A DNA stretch of 64,000 bases from Holtermannia corniformis (lineage: Eukaryota; Basidiomycota; Tremellomycetes; Holtermanniales): the NCBI GenBank assembly GCA_001599935.1, contig BCIJ01000003.1, positions 572,926 to 636,925 on the forward strand, given 5' to 3'. A program made the position numbers and the translations under genes. The stretch's first letter is position 1; each line of letters starts with the position of its first letter. The notes under the pieces are model-generated. The model did not search any database, was not told where the DNA came from, and saw only the letters and a list, made by a program, of their open reading frames with translations. Positions 53,001-63,437 of the stretch are shown here, one piece after another.

Positions 53001-53244
53001 AACCAAGTACGAGGGTCTCGGCCTACCTCCAGAAGACGTCGGCACTATACTCGTCGGCAAGGTTCGCGAGGCGGCGCGCCTCTTCGAGGAACATGCAGGA
53101 AACCAGCTCAACGAGGATTCACTCCCAGCACCGACTGTCAACAAAAGAATTGCAATTGAAAATACATCTCGGATGTGGAAGCTCAGCAGTACCATCGAGC
53201 TACTGCAGAGCTGGACGGAGGGAGAGAACGACGCCGAGTTGTAA
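47078..53244 (+). CDS. APC1: Anaphase-promoting complex subunit 1
   Basis: About 1,980 residues with only four evident introns (near 48577, 49560, 50359 and 51660), each keeping frame, for example WPLPG|NRDLDSSEM. The N-terminal WD-like region includes TLIWSRGAQVFRTFSFD and LPRLYTLMTPRGELRP. The middle has SINGLLQDDLARRCLDALAIILP. The C-terminal half carries the proteasome/cyclosome repeats: GFLLGLGLTGHLRCM, TTIGLLLGLAASFAGS, HALLPMGS, ALVSLGLLYIGS, and MVMSGTGELNVLRRLR before a C-terminal beta region. Apc1 is the scaffold of the APC/C ubiquitin ligase that triggers anaphase. The exact start is uncertain, since the first ~40 residues are weakly conserved. Confidence 0.9.
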
Positions 53245-53302
53245 TATATGACGAATTGATGAACTTCATGGGCGTATACATACAACAGCACATCACAGCA
53301 CA

Positions 53303-54030
53303 TCATGAAGACAGCTTGTCATCACGTTCCTCCTCGCCGTCGTTCACCTTGAGGACTTTGGCGAAGTCGACGTAGTTGAACCGGCCTTGTCTGTCGGTGA
53401 ACTGGCCCGAAAACAAGCGGTCGATCTGCATGATCAGCAAAGGCCATTCAGCGATCGATCAGACGCACTTCCCAGTCTTCCAGCCGATCACCGTATTCGC
53501 CCAACCACTTGCGCATCTCTTTGACGTCAACGACACCCTTGTCGCTCTCGTCAAAACACGCAAACGCCTCCAGAATGTCGGGCTCTGGGTCGAGCTCAAG
53601 CAAGTGTTCGCCCATCATGGTGAGGAACTGTGTGAAGTTGATGCCTGTCGCGTCACCGGGTGCTTCGCCACCGGGCCTTGCTGAGAGAAGCGACTGCAGG
53701 AGGTCCGGGCGCGGTGTTTGACCTGTGGAATCAGCCCCTGAGCGTAGCTTCAAGGCAAAGGATATACCAAGGTTCGACAGCATGATTTTGAGATCCTTCT
53801 CCGTCACTCTGCCATCGCCATCCTGATCTATCATCGTGAAAGCCTCCTTGAATTGCTTGATCTGCGGTGACGTGAAGATGGTGAACGCTCCGCCTGACGC
53901 TTCACGTGGGTGATGACCCGACTTTTTCGCAGTCGATGGCAGGCCGTGGCCCAGGAGCCCAGATTTGCTAGTCTTGAGGTAGGTGTCATCACAGCTTTGA
54001 CCGTACCACAGCCAGCAATTGACATACCAT
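53303..54030 (-). CDS. RLC1: Myosin regulatory light chain
   Basis: The best model has ATG at 54030 followed at once by an intron with a canonical gtatgt donor (53973-54027). The protein is then M|TSKSGLLGHGLPSTAKK...ASGGAFTIFTSPQIKQFKEAF. The ASGGAF-x-x-F before the first EF hand resembles the phosphorylatable Ser region of regulatory light chains. EF hand 1 keeps calcium ligands (DQDGDGRVTEKDL). The later hands are degenerate (FDESDKGVVDVKEM). The last exon begins IDRLFSGQFTDRQGRFNYVDF and ends DDKLSS. An insert rich in Gly/Pro lies between hands 1 and 2. It should bind the IQ motifs of a type II myosin at the cytokinetic ring. Confidence 0.82.
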
Positions 54031-54738
54031 TGTTGACAGCGGTACGAAAGAGCCCAGCTTCGTGCAGGATCTCAGTCGCGTCCCTATTTCGTAGCGACAA
54101 TTGAGTGTGGCACAATCCGCATGCGCTTGTGTCCGCGGCGAGAAGGATGCCGCTATACAGATGAGGCATCGCACAGAGCAGTGGTGGACCAGACTCGCCT
54201 CCTACTCGAAATGCCGTATATTCGGTACTGGCTATGCACCCACAAAGGGTATCAGCACCCGGACCGGAGGTCGATAATTTGTCAATGAAAGGGTATACAC
54301 GCTCGGTACCGAAGACAACGGTGATCAACGCCGGATTATGGGTCTGGTCAAGGAAGAGAAAGGTTGCATACCTGCTTGCTTACCGGTTCGCGTGCCGCCT
54401 GGACAAGCACTGGCTGCAGCACAGGCAGGCAAGCAGAGGACAATAGTCACCGGAGATAAACAAGGGTACTTCTTCGCAGCCCGGGTAGAAACAAAGTCAG
54501 TAGTGGAGAGCAAAGGGTGTCACCATCGGTAATCGGTTGACGCTCGCTCTCGGACCGCAAGCCATTGTTCCTCCTCGAATCATGCCGGAGCTTGATTGAA
54601 TGCTGCGATTAAAGGAAAATCGACTGCTTGACACATATAAGGCGCTCGCTACAGTCTGCAAAGTCTACATCATCAGTCTCATCTCCTCATCTCAACAGCA
54701 CCTTCTAGGTCAACAAGAATACCATATAAATTGAAACA
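54031..54738. other. Intergenic, 708 bp
   Basis: Between the divergent myosin light chain and the 69-residue orphan gene. Contains the TATA box at 54634-54641. No further gene recognised. Confidence 0.4.
54634..54641 (+). promoter_or_regulatory. TATA box of small orphan gene
   Basis: catataag lies about 98 bp upstream of the ATG at 54739, in a good position for a core promoter with a short leader. Confidence 0.45.
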
Positions 54739-54948
54739 ATGAGCTCCACTGGAACTTACAAGTACAAGGAAATCAGCGTGGCGGACCCTGGTGCAAGTGG
54801 CAAGGAACCGGACCACGAGCATGACGAGTCCTGCTACACCTCGGCGGAGGACTTCGACAACGAAAACTACAATACCGGCTTGTCCCTCTCGTTCGTGTGC
54901 AAGACAAACGACGACCTCTGCACCATCCGGTTCGAAACAAATGCGTAG
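54739..54948 (+). CDS. Small acidic orphan protein
   Basis: An intronless frame of 69 residues starting MSSTGTYKYKEISVADPG. It is acidic and His-rich in the centre (DHEHDESCYTSAEDFDNENY) and ends in a beta-like stretch (LSLSFVCKTNDDLCTIRFE) with three Cys overall. An A-rich leader (aaattgaaacaATGAGC) and an upstream TATA box support expression. There is no signal peptide or known domain. Short size and isolation suggest a lineage-specific gene; function unknown. Confidence 0.45.
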   Translation: MSSTGTYKYKEISVADPGASGKEPDHEHDESCYTSAEDFDNENYNTGLSLSFVCKTNDDLCTIRFETNA

Positions 54949-55506
54949 ACCTCCTTGACGTATTATGTCATATGTCCTAGTTGATCAGCGTGACCGTCGT
55001 AAGACTAAGCCTCCTCATGAGCTGACGCGCTAGAGCCATCTGACAGTGGCTGCGGGTAAGATGACTGAGGGTTTCAAGCGGAGCGTTAGGTTCTGCTGGA
55101 CTGAGCGGCACAATCGTTCTTTGGTCCAAAGTACCCTCAACAAATGTCGGACACACTAGGATCCCATGGACGGATATCTGTGGAGTCTCGCAAGGATCAT
55201 CTGTCACCGAATTGTGCTGACGGGGTATGGGCGACGTGCACGGCGATCAACACTACTCTGATGCTCTATCGCTGATAATTTCACTACATTTACTTAGGAC
55301 CCCAGGCTCGCGCCAGGTGGCTCCCTTCTGCCCCTCAAAACTGGCGGACGGACACAACGGAGCTTCAGGTCAACAGATTTCAATGGAAGGACCGTTTTGA
55401 CTTCCTTCGCAGCGGACGTCCAATCCGGTCGTCGACCTTCCCAGGCCGACTGCGCAATAGCCAACCACTGCTTCGCACCAGACTAACCGCAACTCGAATC
55501 ACAATC
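54949..55506. other. Intergenic, 558 bp
   Basis: A minus-strand frame of 76 codons (54977-55207) exists but has no family likeness, no TATA box and no splice support. Nothing else seen. Confidence 0.35.
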
Positions 55507-56004
55507 ATGTCCTTCTCACGGCGCGACGAACGGGCGCCCGTTTCAAGCGCGGCGCCCACCCCGCAGGACTCACTCATTGCTTCGCAGCCAGCCGAGGATT
55601 TCGCCACCGACAGTACCGCACTGCAGACCTCGGTCGACCAGACAACGCTCTATAATTCGCTCAGCATGTTCGCCGAGCCCATGGATGTGGGACCGACAGC
55701 AGGGGGCACGGCTTGGACGACCGGCTGGGAAGCTCTCGCGCCGTTCGGCGGCGGCAGTCCATGGAATGCAAGCCAAGCGGTAGCGACGCCAACAACGTCC
55801 ACCACAACGTCTGGCGGAGCCGCAACTCTGGCTCAACTGCTGCCAAGTGAACAGATGGCTTACGTTCTATGCGCTGACTGCAAGCACCCCGTGGCTTGCC
55901 GCAGGCCGGATGGCTCTATCCTGAGCAACGAATGCGGCTACTGCAAGCTTAAGAGCTTGCAGCCCAAAACGCAGACTTCTTCGCAAGGCAATGGCGCCCA
56001 CTGA
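55507..56004 (+). CDS. Hypothetical protein with C-terminal double CxxC
   Basis: An intronless frame of 165 residues. The first ~110 residues are disordered and Ser/Thr/Ala/Gly-rich. The conserved-looking end reads MAYVLCADCKHPVACRR, then ILSNECGYCKLKSLQ. The two CxxC pairs separated by about 19 residues (with another Cys between) could form a small zinc ribbon. The start context is acaatcATGTCC. The frame is intact in a region with stops in other frames. I do not recognise the family. A regulatory or RNA-related zinc protein is possible, but this is not supported further. Confidence 0.5.
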   Translation: MSFSRRDERAPVSSAAPTPQDSLIASQPAEDFATDSTALQTSVDQTTLYNSLSMFAEPMDVGPTAGGTAWTTGWEALAPFGGGSPWNASQAVATPTTSTTTSGGAATLAQLLPSEQMAYVLCADCKHPVACRRPDGSILSNECGYCKLKSLQPKTQTSSQGNGAH

Positions 56005-56149
56005 AGATGTGCTGTTTTGCCTCGATATCTGTCGAACATCTTAAAATGCAGTATGGCTTACATTGCCTATGCAACAACATGTGATGATGTACAGAATGTG
56101 CTCGTGGCTTAGTTGTCACCGAGAAGGGACCGTATCCCTGTTCCGTCTG

Positions 56150-57269
56150 TCAGCCTGGCATGCCCTGGCCGGACTCGTACGTACGGTCAACAATGTCTAG
56201 GTATGCTGCGGTAGCCGGACTATCCGGGTACTCGTCCAAGAAGCTTCTACCCTCGTCACACATCTTGCCTATTCTTGGATCGAGAGGGATCTTGCCAAGT
56301 ACTTCAAGCCCGAGCTCCTTTGCCATAGCGTCTGCACCTCCGGTTGTGGCCGCAAAGATCTGCGATTCGCCTTTGCAGTTTGGGCATACGAATCCACTCA
56401 TGTTCTCCACGAGCCCAAGAATCGGGATGCCAACCTTGCGGCAGAAGTCGATTTCCTTCCGGACGTCTTGCAGCGCAACCTCTTGCGGGGTGGTGACAAG
56501 AACAGCGCCATCGATACCGGCCTCTTTGAGATATTGCACAATGCTGAGGTGCTCGTCTGACGTTCCCGGCGGCGTGTCGACAACGAGGTAGTCGAGATCG
56601 CCCCACTCGACATCTTTCAGGAATTGCTTGATAAGTCCGTTCTTCTTGGGCCCTCGCCAGATGACGGCGTCGGACGCGGACGGGAGCAGGAATCCAATGG
56701 ACATGACGGCAAGATTTTCCTGCGCGTATGCCGGTGACCAGCCGGAGGCAGATGTATGGATAGTGGAGTTTTGCAGACCCATCAGAAGTGGGATGGAAGG
56801 GCCACAGATATCAATGTCCATGATACCAGTCTGTTCAGAGTTAACGAGGCGCCCGTCAAGCCCTTTTAACCTACCTCAAGCTCCTCATCCGCAGCAAGCG
56901 CCCAGCTGAGACCCGCAGTGAACGTGCTCTTGCCTACGCCGCCCTTGCCACTCAACACCAGCACTTTGCGCCGCACAGAGTCCATGCGCTGCTTGATGAG
57001 TGGCAAATCGGGATCAGGACCCTTTGGGCCTTCGGCGCAGATCGTTTGATTTGGGCATCCTTCACATGCATCTGCCTTGCCTGCTTGGGTGGATTCCGTA
57101 CCCTGATGCGACGTTAGCTGTGCTGACCGCGTTCCATACACCGACGTACCGGGCAGTGCTCTGGAGCGTCCTCGGGGACGTTGGTCGGTAGGATTGTCGA
57201 TGTAGTCGCTGAAGACGACGACAGTGGGACAGGTGACGGTACAGGAAGCACGCTCTGGGTCGCCAGCAT
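56150..57269 (-). CDS. NBP35: Cytosolic Fe-S cluster assembly ATPase Nbp35
   Basis: The start at 57269 ([16 protein letters not shown]) leads through an intron to [28 protein letters not shown] and ICAEGPKG. The N-terminal Cys motif is therefore exactly C-x13-C-x2-C-x5-C, which separates Nbp35 from Cfd1. The P-loop [13 protein letters not shown] is the deviant Walker A of the MRP/NBP35 family. Then come [28 protein letters not shown] and the C-terminal CPNC bridging motif ([10 protein letters not shown]). With Cfd1 it forms the scaffold for cytosolic and nuclear Fe-S cluster assembly. About 350 residues with two introns. Confidence 0.95.
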
Positions 57270-57466
57270 TGCGGAAGGCTCGTCGTTCAGAAAGTCGAGA
57301 GTTCAAAGCTGACAAAGGCAGGGTCCTGTTGCTAGCAGGTTGCTACAACGCGGCGAATCACGGCATTTCAGTTTTACTAAGGTGTTAGGCGACCAACTTT
57401 AGCAAGTGTTCCCAACGGTCTTACAAAGGATCAGCCAGTCTCCTCGCTCCGCACCAAGTCAACGAC

Positions 57467-57982
57467 ATGACCAAACCAAAGCTACCCCTCCCTCGCCCCT
57501 CGCTAACCTCTGCTCGCCTCACTTACCCTCCCATTCTACCCATCCCCGCCAAGTCGACCGGAAACAACGTCCCAAAGTCCTTGCACAAAACGCGACGAGT
57601 CTGGAAGGCCAACGTCTCGCGGTTTGATCTTCCCTTGGATACCGAGCTCCTCGGCCAAGAGACGACTAGAGGAGTACTGAAGGGTGTCAAGATGACCATG
57701 AGGGGCTTGAAGGACGTGGAGAAGGCTGGTGGAGTTGAGGGCTTGCTCGTAGGTCATCCTAAGTGTCAGTGTGAAGAGGTCTGATCTTCGTAGCTGTCAC
57801 GACCAGCATCGCAATTGACTCCATTCGGCGCCCAATTGCGATCCAACCTATTCCGTATATTGCACGCAGAGAAGGGCCGACGAGATCTCGAACAAGAGCG
57901 GATAGGCATGACCGAGGAGGAGCAGCTTCAGTTTGGCGAGGANAAGAGGGAAGAGACCCTTCGGCTACATGGCGGGCGGTGA
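57467..57982 (+). CDS. MRPL24: Mitochondrial ribosomal protein bL28m
   Basis: Two exons: MTKPKLPLPRPSLTSARLTY (import-like), then GNNVPKSLHKTRRVWKANVS, which is the bL28 core, LKGVKMTMRGLKDVEKAGG and VGHPK. A GT..AG intron around 57770-57815 joins K|SSQLTPFGAQLRSNLFRIL, followed by a Glu-rich helix and LRLHGGR. About 155 residues. It is a large-subunit ribosomal protein of mitochondria. One base in the last exon (57943) is given as n, so one codon is ambiguous (Glu or Asp), with no effect on frame. Confidence 0.85.
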
Positions 57983-58040
57983 TGTACGATCTGTTGAGCT
58001 CACGGCAGATCGCGAAGCGAAATAATCATTAAGTAACTGA

Positions 58041-59505
58041 TTACAAGAAGCCAAGCGCCAGCGCCGCCAGTACCGAAGCAAGCCCAACACCCATTTGCAC
58101 AATCGAGCCGCCAAGCACGACTCGGACGTTTGCTGCCCCCTCGTCTGTTGCAGCTGCCGAAGTGCCATTATTGGGCCCGCTTGCTGACGGCTTGGCTGCG
58201 GTGCCCGTGCCACTGTGCGTAGCAGTTGTGTTGCCCTTTGAGACGCTGCCGGTAGAGTTGCTGGGTGCTGACGCAGACAGCACCTTGTCAATGACCTGGC
58301 TCTGTCAGCTGTGCTCATGAGCGTCTCAGGCCACTAACATGTAGAACACCATTCTGAAGTGTGACATCGGTTCGGAGCAATGTAGCCGTTTGGTCACCGA
58401 GCTTGACGGTCGAAAGCTGACTTGACGCGTCGTACGAAATGCTGAGCTCCTCCCCGGACTGTACAGCAAAAGAAAACGGCTCGGTGGCCGCGTCACCCGC
58501 GAATGTGGGCGAATAAAGTGTGTAATCGACGGCGAACTGCCAAAAGTTAGTCAAGCGACCCTATCTTGCGAACCGCGTACGTACGTGATTGCTGAGCAAG
58601 CTCTTCAGATTCTCTTCGGCTGCGTTCTTGGTGCTCTCGTCCCACGCGCTGTCGATCGGTGCGAAGATGGTGAAGCCTTTCTCTGTGAGCTTCTCGAGCT
58701 CGGCAGTGAGGGACGTCATGCTGAGAGCTGTTTCCAAGTTTGAGAGGCCGAGGCCGCCAGTTGCGTTTGCGCCGTTCGCTTGCGAGGCGGCTAAGACAGT
58801 CGATAGCGTCGGTGGCTCGGCCACCACCTGGACAAGTCAGCAAGTCGATGAAGAATCGCATCTATACGCACAGTATCAACCGGCAGGAGGTGAACATGGT
58901 CAATACCAGTCCACGAGATGTCCGCAGCGCCCGTCCATGACGTCGCATTCGTGGTTGTGCCGCGAACCAAGACCGATTGGCCGTCGTAGGCCTGTTGGAG
59001 GACGAGGACTTGGGCGGCCTCGGTCTGCGCATCGGTCACCATCGCTTCCTTGAGCTTGAGCTTGGTCGCAGCGATGGCGTGTAGCGGCGAGCCGGGGAGT
59101 TTTGCATACGTCTGGTCCCCTTCCACCATGTGCAGCGCGATGGTAATGAATGCATCATCGGCGCTGGCGGATGAGACGTCAAAACCGGCTTTGTTGAATG
59201 CCTGCGATTTGTGAGCGTGTGCCTGCGCCTGTTGGTCGATCCAAACCCACATCGTCGGTTGGCGCGAACAGTGTGACCTCTTGCGACTGATAAAACAGAT
59301 ACTCGAAGACGGTATACGCCTCGTCGGAATCAAGCGCTTTGATCACGAGCTCTTCGAACTTGGTCAAGCCATTCGCCCAGAGAGCGTCAATGAGGCCAGT
59401 GAGGAACGGGACCATGTTGGCATCATCGCACTCAAGCAGCCCATCTTCAGGCGCCTGAGCGAATGCCAAGAGGGGCAGCAGGAGAAAGGCGAGGAGGGCC
59501 CGCAT
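58041..59505 (-). CDS. GPI-anchored fasciclin (FAS1) domain protein
   Basis: The start at 59505 gives the signal peptide MRALLAFLLLPLLAFAQA. FAS1 domain 1 includes VTLFAPTDD, AFNKAGFDVSS and IDHVHLLPVD. FAS1 domain 2 starts TLSTVLAASQANG and shows GFTIFAPIDSAWDE, LLSNHFAVDYTLYS and VTLQNGVLHVIDKVL. A Ser/Thr/Gly-rich stretch with N-x-[ST] sites follows, and the C-terminus is a hydrophobic tail (VGLASVLAALALGFL) with an upstream Asn/Gly, a good GPI signal. It should be an extracellular adhesion or cell-wall protein. A longer upstream frame to 59772 is open but lacks a signal peptide, so 59505 is chosen. Confidence 0.85.
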
Positions 59506-59836
59506 CGTGCGGGCGATAGGGTAAAGTCGAAAGAGTGTGTACGGGGTCTGGCGAGAAGATTGTCCTTTTGTGCTTGCTGCGATCCTCGAGACGCAGGTGA
59601 AAGACGGTGGGATCGGTTGCGGGGGTCGCGATGTAACATCGTTGACGGCCGCAGTGCCAGAGACAAAGGAGCCAGAGCACGCCCTTTCGCCGTGTTTCAT
59701 CGCCCTCATCAAAGGATGACCATGCCAAGCCCCTCGTGTTTTTCGGTAGCGCGTAATCTCAGATCGTCGCATCCAATCAACCTCCTAGCGCACGGAGCGC
59801 GCTCAGTGGCTACAACCATGTCAGGCCGATCCCTCC

Positions 59837-61371
59837 TTACCCGCCTTCTTCGTCCTCGCTCTCGAGGGTGCGTGCGCGGCGTGGCGCACTGCCTGCAGTG
59901 CCAAAGCGAGGTAGACCAGGCGCGCTGCTTCCAGGAGCTGTGAGCCATGCCGCGGGCTCGCCATCCATATCACGCAGAGTGATGCCTTTAGCGTGCAGGC
60001 TGACGGCCCATGCGCGCATCATGCCGTTGACGCCAGCTTCCATTGCAGCCTTGCCGAGCCCCTTGCGCACCCAGCGCAATTGGTCAATTGTGATGTCTGT
60101 GAGGTACGGTGGCGGGCAGCGTACGATGGTGGACAGTAGCCTGGTGGGAGAGTTGGGTTCGACAGCCAACCGTGTTGCCGAGTGTTCCCGATTTGTCCAC
60201 CGACAGATAGTGAGGGAACGCAGGGGATGAGAGTTTAGAGCGGCGGATAGGAATATGTTTGGTGGCAGGAGGCAGTTTGGGAGTAGGGACGAGAGATGCA
60301 AGAGGTTTGGGTGGATATCTAGAGTTTTGGACGATGGTATGATTTGCACCGGCGGCCATTCATGGTGCGGCAGGTAGGTCAAAGACAAGATCTTCTCCCC
60401 GTGCGCTTGTTGTAGACTGAGGGTTTCATCACGCTCAGTGAGGTGATACGAGGTGATGAGCAAGCGTTTGAGCGCCGGTAGGTCGCTGTTGATCACGGTC
60501 GAGATGAAGAGCCCATTCTTGATACCATTCAGCGTAAGAGTGTGCAGTTCTGGCAGGTCGAGAGCCTTGCTATCCGGGTGTTCCTCTTTCCACGTCTCAA
60601 AGTTGAGTTCGCCTTCGTCGGCAGAGCCACCACCGTAGACCGATAGAACCTGAAGCTTGCCCATATCCTGCAGCAGCCAAACAAGTGGGTCATTGTTGTT
60701 CATGAGCTCCTGAGAGAGCGTCCAGCCCTCCAGCGCGCGAAGTGTTGGTAGGAACGGAGCTTGCTTGAACGTCTGCAACGAGATGGGCAGCGGTCCGGGA
60801 GCGAGCTTGAGATGTACGAGATTCGGGATGAGCTGGAAGAGAGCGGAATATATCCGACCGTAATGTGCGTAGTGGAGGGATGGATAATCTGCACCGACTG
60901 TATGGCTTTCGAGGGATGAGAGGTCAAGTACCTGAATCCAGCGTCCGGGTACCGAGATTGGGTTCCGCCGCAGGTCCGACCACTTTGATTCGCCACGCAG
61001 GACCTCGGATGCAAGCTGCGGGAGTCGATCGCGAAGTACAGGCTCGCGATATAGGTATTTGAGTACGATGGGCTAGGCGATATGTCAACCAAGCACGGAC
61101 GCTCGCTGCCAGCACGGACTTTCCAATCCTTGCAGACGAGCATTAGGTCCAGCGCATTTCGCTGTGTAGCCTTCAGATCACTGAAGCGCTGGATGATTGT
61201 ATATCGTGCTCGAGTTCCAGCGAGATCGACATCCTGCGAGGCGACGGGAAGCCTAGTCTTGACGGGCGCGGTTGGAAAGGATGGTGTCCGATGGAGACGC
61301 CAGTGAAGGATTCGACGGAGGATCTCGTCTGGGAGGTAGGGCTGGTCCGGCGGAGGATTGGTGAACAGCAT
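59837..61371 (-). CDS. F-box-like protein with leucine-rich C-terminal region
   Basis: MLFTNPPPDQPYLPDEILRRILHW is a typical fungal F-box opening (L-P-[DE]-E-[IL]-L-x-x-I). RNALDLMLVCKDWK follows, then an intron and a region resembling the usual LY-x-x-[IL] after the F-box. A long leucine-rich part follows, with LFQLIPNLVHLKLAPGPLP, TLRALEGWTLSQ and LPELHTLTLNGIKNG, like irregular LRRs. The C-terminus is acidic (TLESEDEEGG). It likely links a substrate to an SCF ubiquitin ligase. Fungal F-box proteins of this kind diverge fast and I cannot name the substrate. Confidence 0.65.
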
Positions 61372-62110
61372 TGGAGGTGTCGCTGCCCTTGAGCAGGCTG
61401 CTGGAGGGCAGCGATGACTGTTGTGAGCGCCAGTCTGTGCTTCTGACGCGATCCGAGTGTCAGCTGGTGGACCACTTACACATGGTTAACTCCGATCAAA
61501 CCCGATCATTGGCCGAAGGTACGGACGGTTGCTGTACAGGAGCTCGACAGTCGCAGGCTCATGTCGTTTTCAGAAGAAAACTGTAATCAGTCTGTAGTAC
61601 TGTGCTGGGAACTTCGACTGATGACAATGAGTGGGGCAGTGAAGTTGAGGAGACATCCGAATGAACACCGAGCTGGTCTAGACTACATATGTACTGTTAT
61701 CAGCGGCGTGAACGAATGATCAAGCAGCCTGGTGGACCTTGTCAGATCTCCCAGGCGTCGTGGAAGGCTTTGCAGTCGGTTTGTAGGCAGTGGTGACTGC
61801 ATACGCCACTGCGCTGCGAGCCGGCGGCACCGATTCGAGAAAGATGCCATCCTGTCGTACAGCCCGGACCGGCGGTCAGCTGTTCGAGGTATCACCTGGA
61901 ACGCTCATCCGGTCTTCGTCTGCACCATAACAGCACTTGGACAAGGCTGATCATGGAGGCGCCTGCGTGATTGGCAAGTTGGGACCGGCACGGCCGGCGT
62001 CTTGACCGGAGAAATCGCGGCTTCACATTACGCCAGACCGGGCGAGGCCTCTTAAAGCCAGATCATCCGGCCGTTAACGACCACTGTACTCTTGCGCATC
62101 TATACACCAA
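61372..62110. other. Divergent intergenic, 739 bp
   Basis: Between the starts of the F-box-like gene and the MocA-type oxidoreductase. Short ORFs near 61683-61950 on both strands show no family likeness. No repeat or RNA gene seen. Confidence 0.4.
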
Positions 62111-63402
62111 ATGCCTTCTCCTACGCGCTTTGCAATCCTCGGTAGCGGCTGGTGGGCTGGAGTCCACTTCCAGGCCATCGCTGCGTCGCCCAACGCAGTT
62201 TGCACGGCACTCTGGTCTCGGTCCGAGGCCACCGTGAAGAAACTATTGGAAGAAAACGCATCAACTGCCCCGCCTACGACATTCTTCGGTCCGGAAGGTC
62301 TCGAGAAGCTGCTTGATAGTGACGAGGTCGACGTGGTCGTCATTGCGCTGCCAATCTCAACTGTGCCAGACTATGTCATCAAGGCTCTGATCAAGGGCAA
62401 GCACGTCCTGTCGGAGAAACCCGTCGGCAAGGATGTCAAGACCGCGCAAGCGCTGATTGACCGCTACGAGAGCGAGTTCGAGCCCAAGGGTCTCAAGTGG
62501 CGTGTGGCCGAGAGTACGTCGGATCGTAACTCCAGCGAGCATTGGCTGATTCGCAGACTGGGCACATGAACCATTCATCGTCAAGGGGCAAGAGCTGATT
62601 GCGTCCGGTCAGCTTGGTCAGGTGCTGTACTGGACTGTCAATGTCCAGATCACACGCAACGAGGAGGGCATCCCAGGCGAGTGGCGTCGCGTCCCGGACT
62701 ATCAAGGCGGTGAGTCGCTTTCTAGCGTGATGCACCTCGACTCTGTACTAATCGAGCAAAGGCTTCCTCCTGGACGGCGGTGTGCACTTTGTCGCCGCAA
62801 TCCGCTCATTGCTTCCAAAGGAGGACCAGTAAGTCAAATGTCTGCACGCGCCCAGATCACACGTTAAAGCCTCCAGCCCAACTACCATCACCTCGTCGGC
62901 AACCTACCAAAGAACCCATCTCCCACCACACGACACCATTATCGCACTGGCAACCACGCCGGCCACTCGTGAGCCCGTGGGCGCGCCCGTATCATCCATC
63001 GATACTTCGCGCCTAGCTCCTGGTGTTTCGCTCGGAAAAGCATCGCCAGCAGGTACGATTACGATGACGTTTGCATACCCGAACACGCCTACACCCGCTA
63101 CGTCCATCTTCACCATCGTCCTCGCTGAAGGCGTCGTGACCATCTCTGTTGCTCCTGGCCAAAAGTGGCGGTTGACAATTGAACCGAGCAAGGACGCACT
63201 CGAGCGGGGCGTAAAAGAGAGCCATGCAGAGGGCAAGGCCGAAGGTGTCGATCAGGAGATTGACCAGTTTGCCCGGTTCCTCCAGGGTGAGGAGGGCCTG
63301 AACCGGGCAACGCCCCGTGGCTCTCTTTGGGATCTCGCAGTGATCGAGGCGGCATTGACGAGCGGCGGTCAGCCAATCGAGATTGCAAAGGCGTACAAGT
63401 AG
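62111..63402 (+). CDS. Gfo/Idh/MocA-family NAD(P)-dependent oxidoreductase
   Basis: MPSPTRFAILGSGWWAGVHFQA is a Rossmann start with GxGxxA-like spacing. VDVVVIALPISTVPDYVIKALIKG and the family motif EKPVGKD follow. After an intron, WAHEPFIVKGQELIASGQLG, RRVPDYQGG and a further exon LLDGGVHFVAAIRSLLPKED. An intron with acceptor cctccag joins H|PTTITSSATYQ. The C-terminal beta-sheet domain runs IFTIVLAEGVVTISV and ends AVIEAALTSGGQPIEIAKAYK. About 370 residues. Such enzymes reduce or oxidise sugars or dihydrodiols with NAD(P)H. The specific substrate is unknown. Confidence 0.88.
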
Positions 63403-63437
63403 ATGCATGTATGGATACAACGGCGCACACGGTACAG

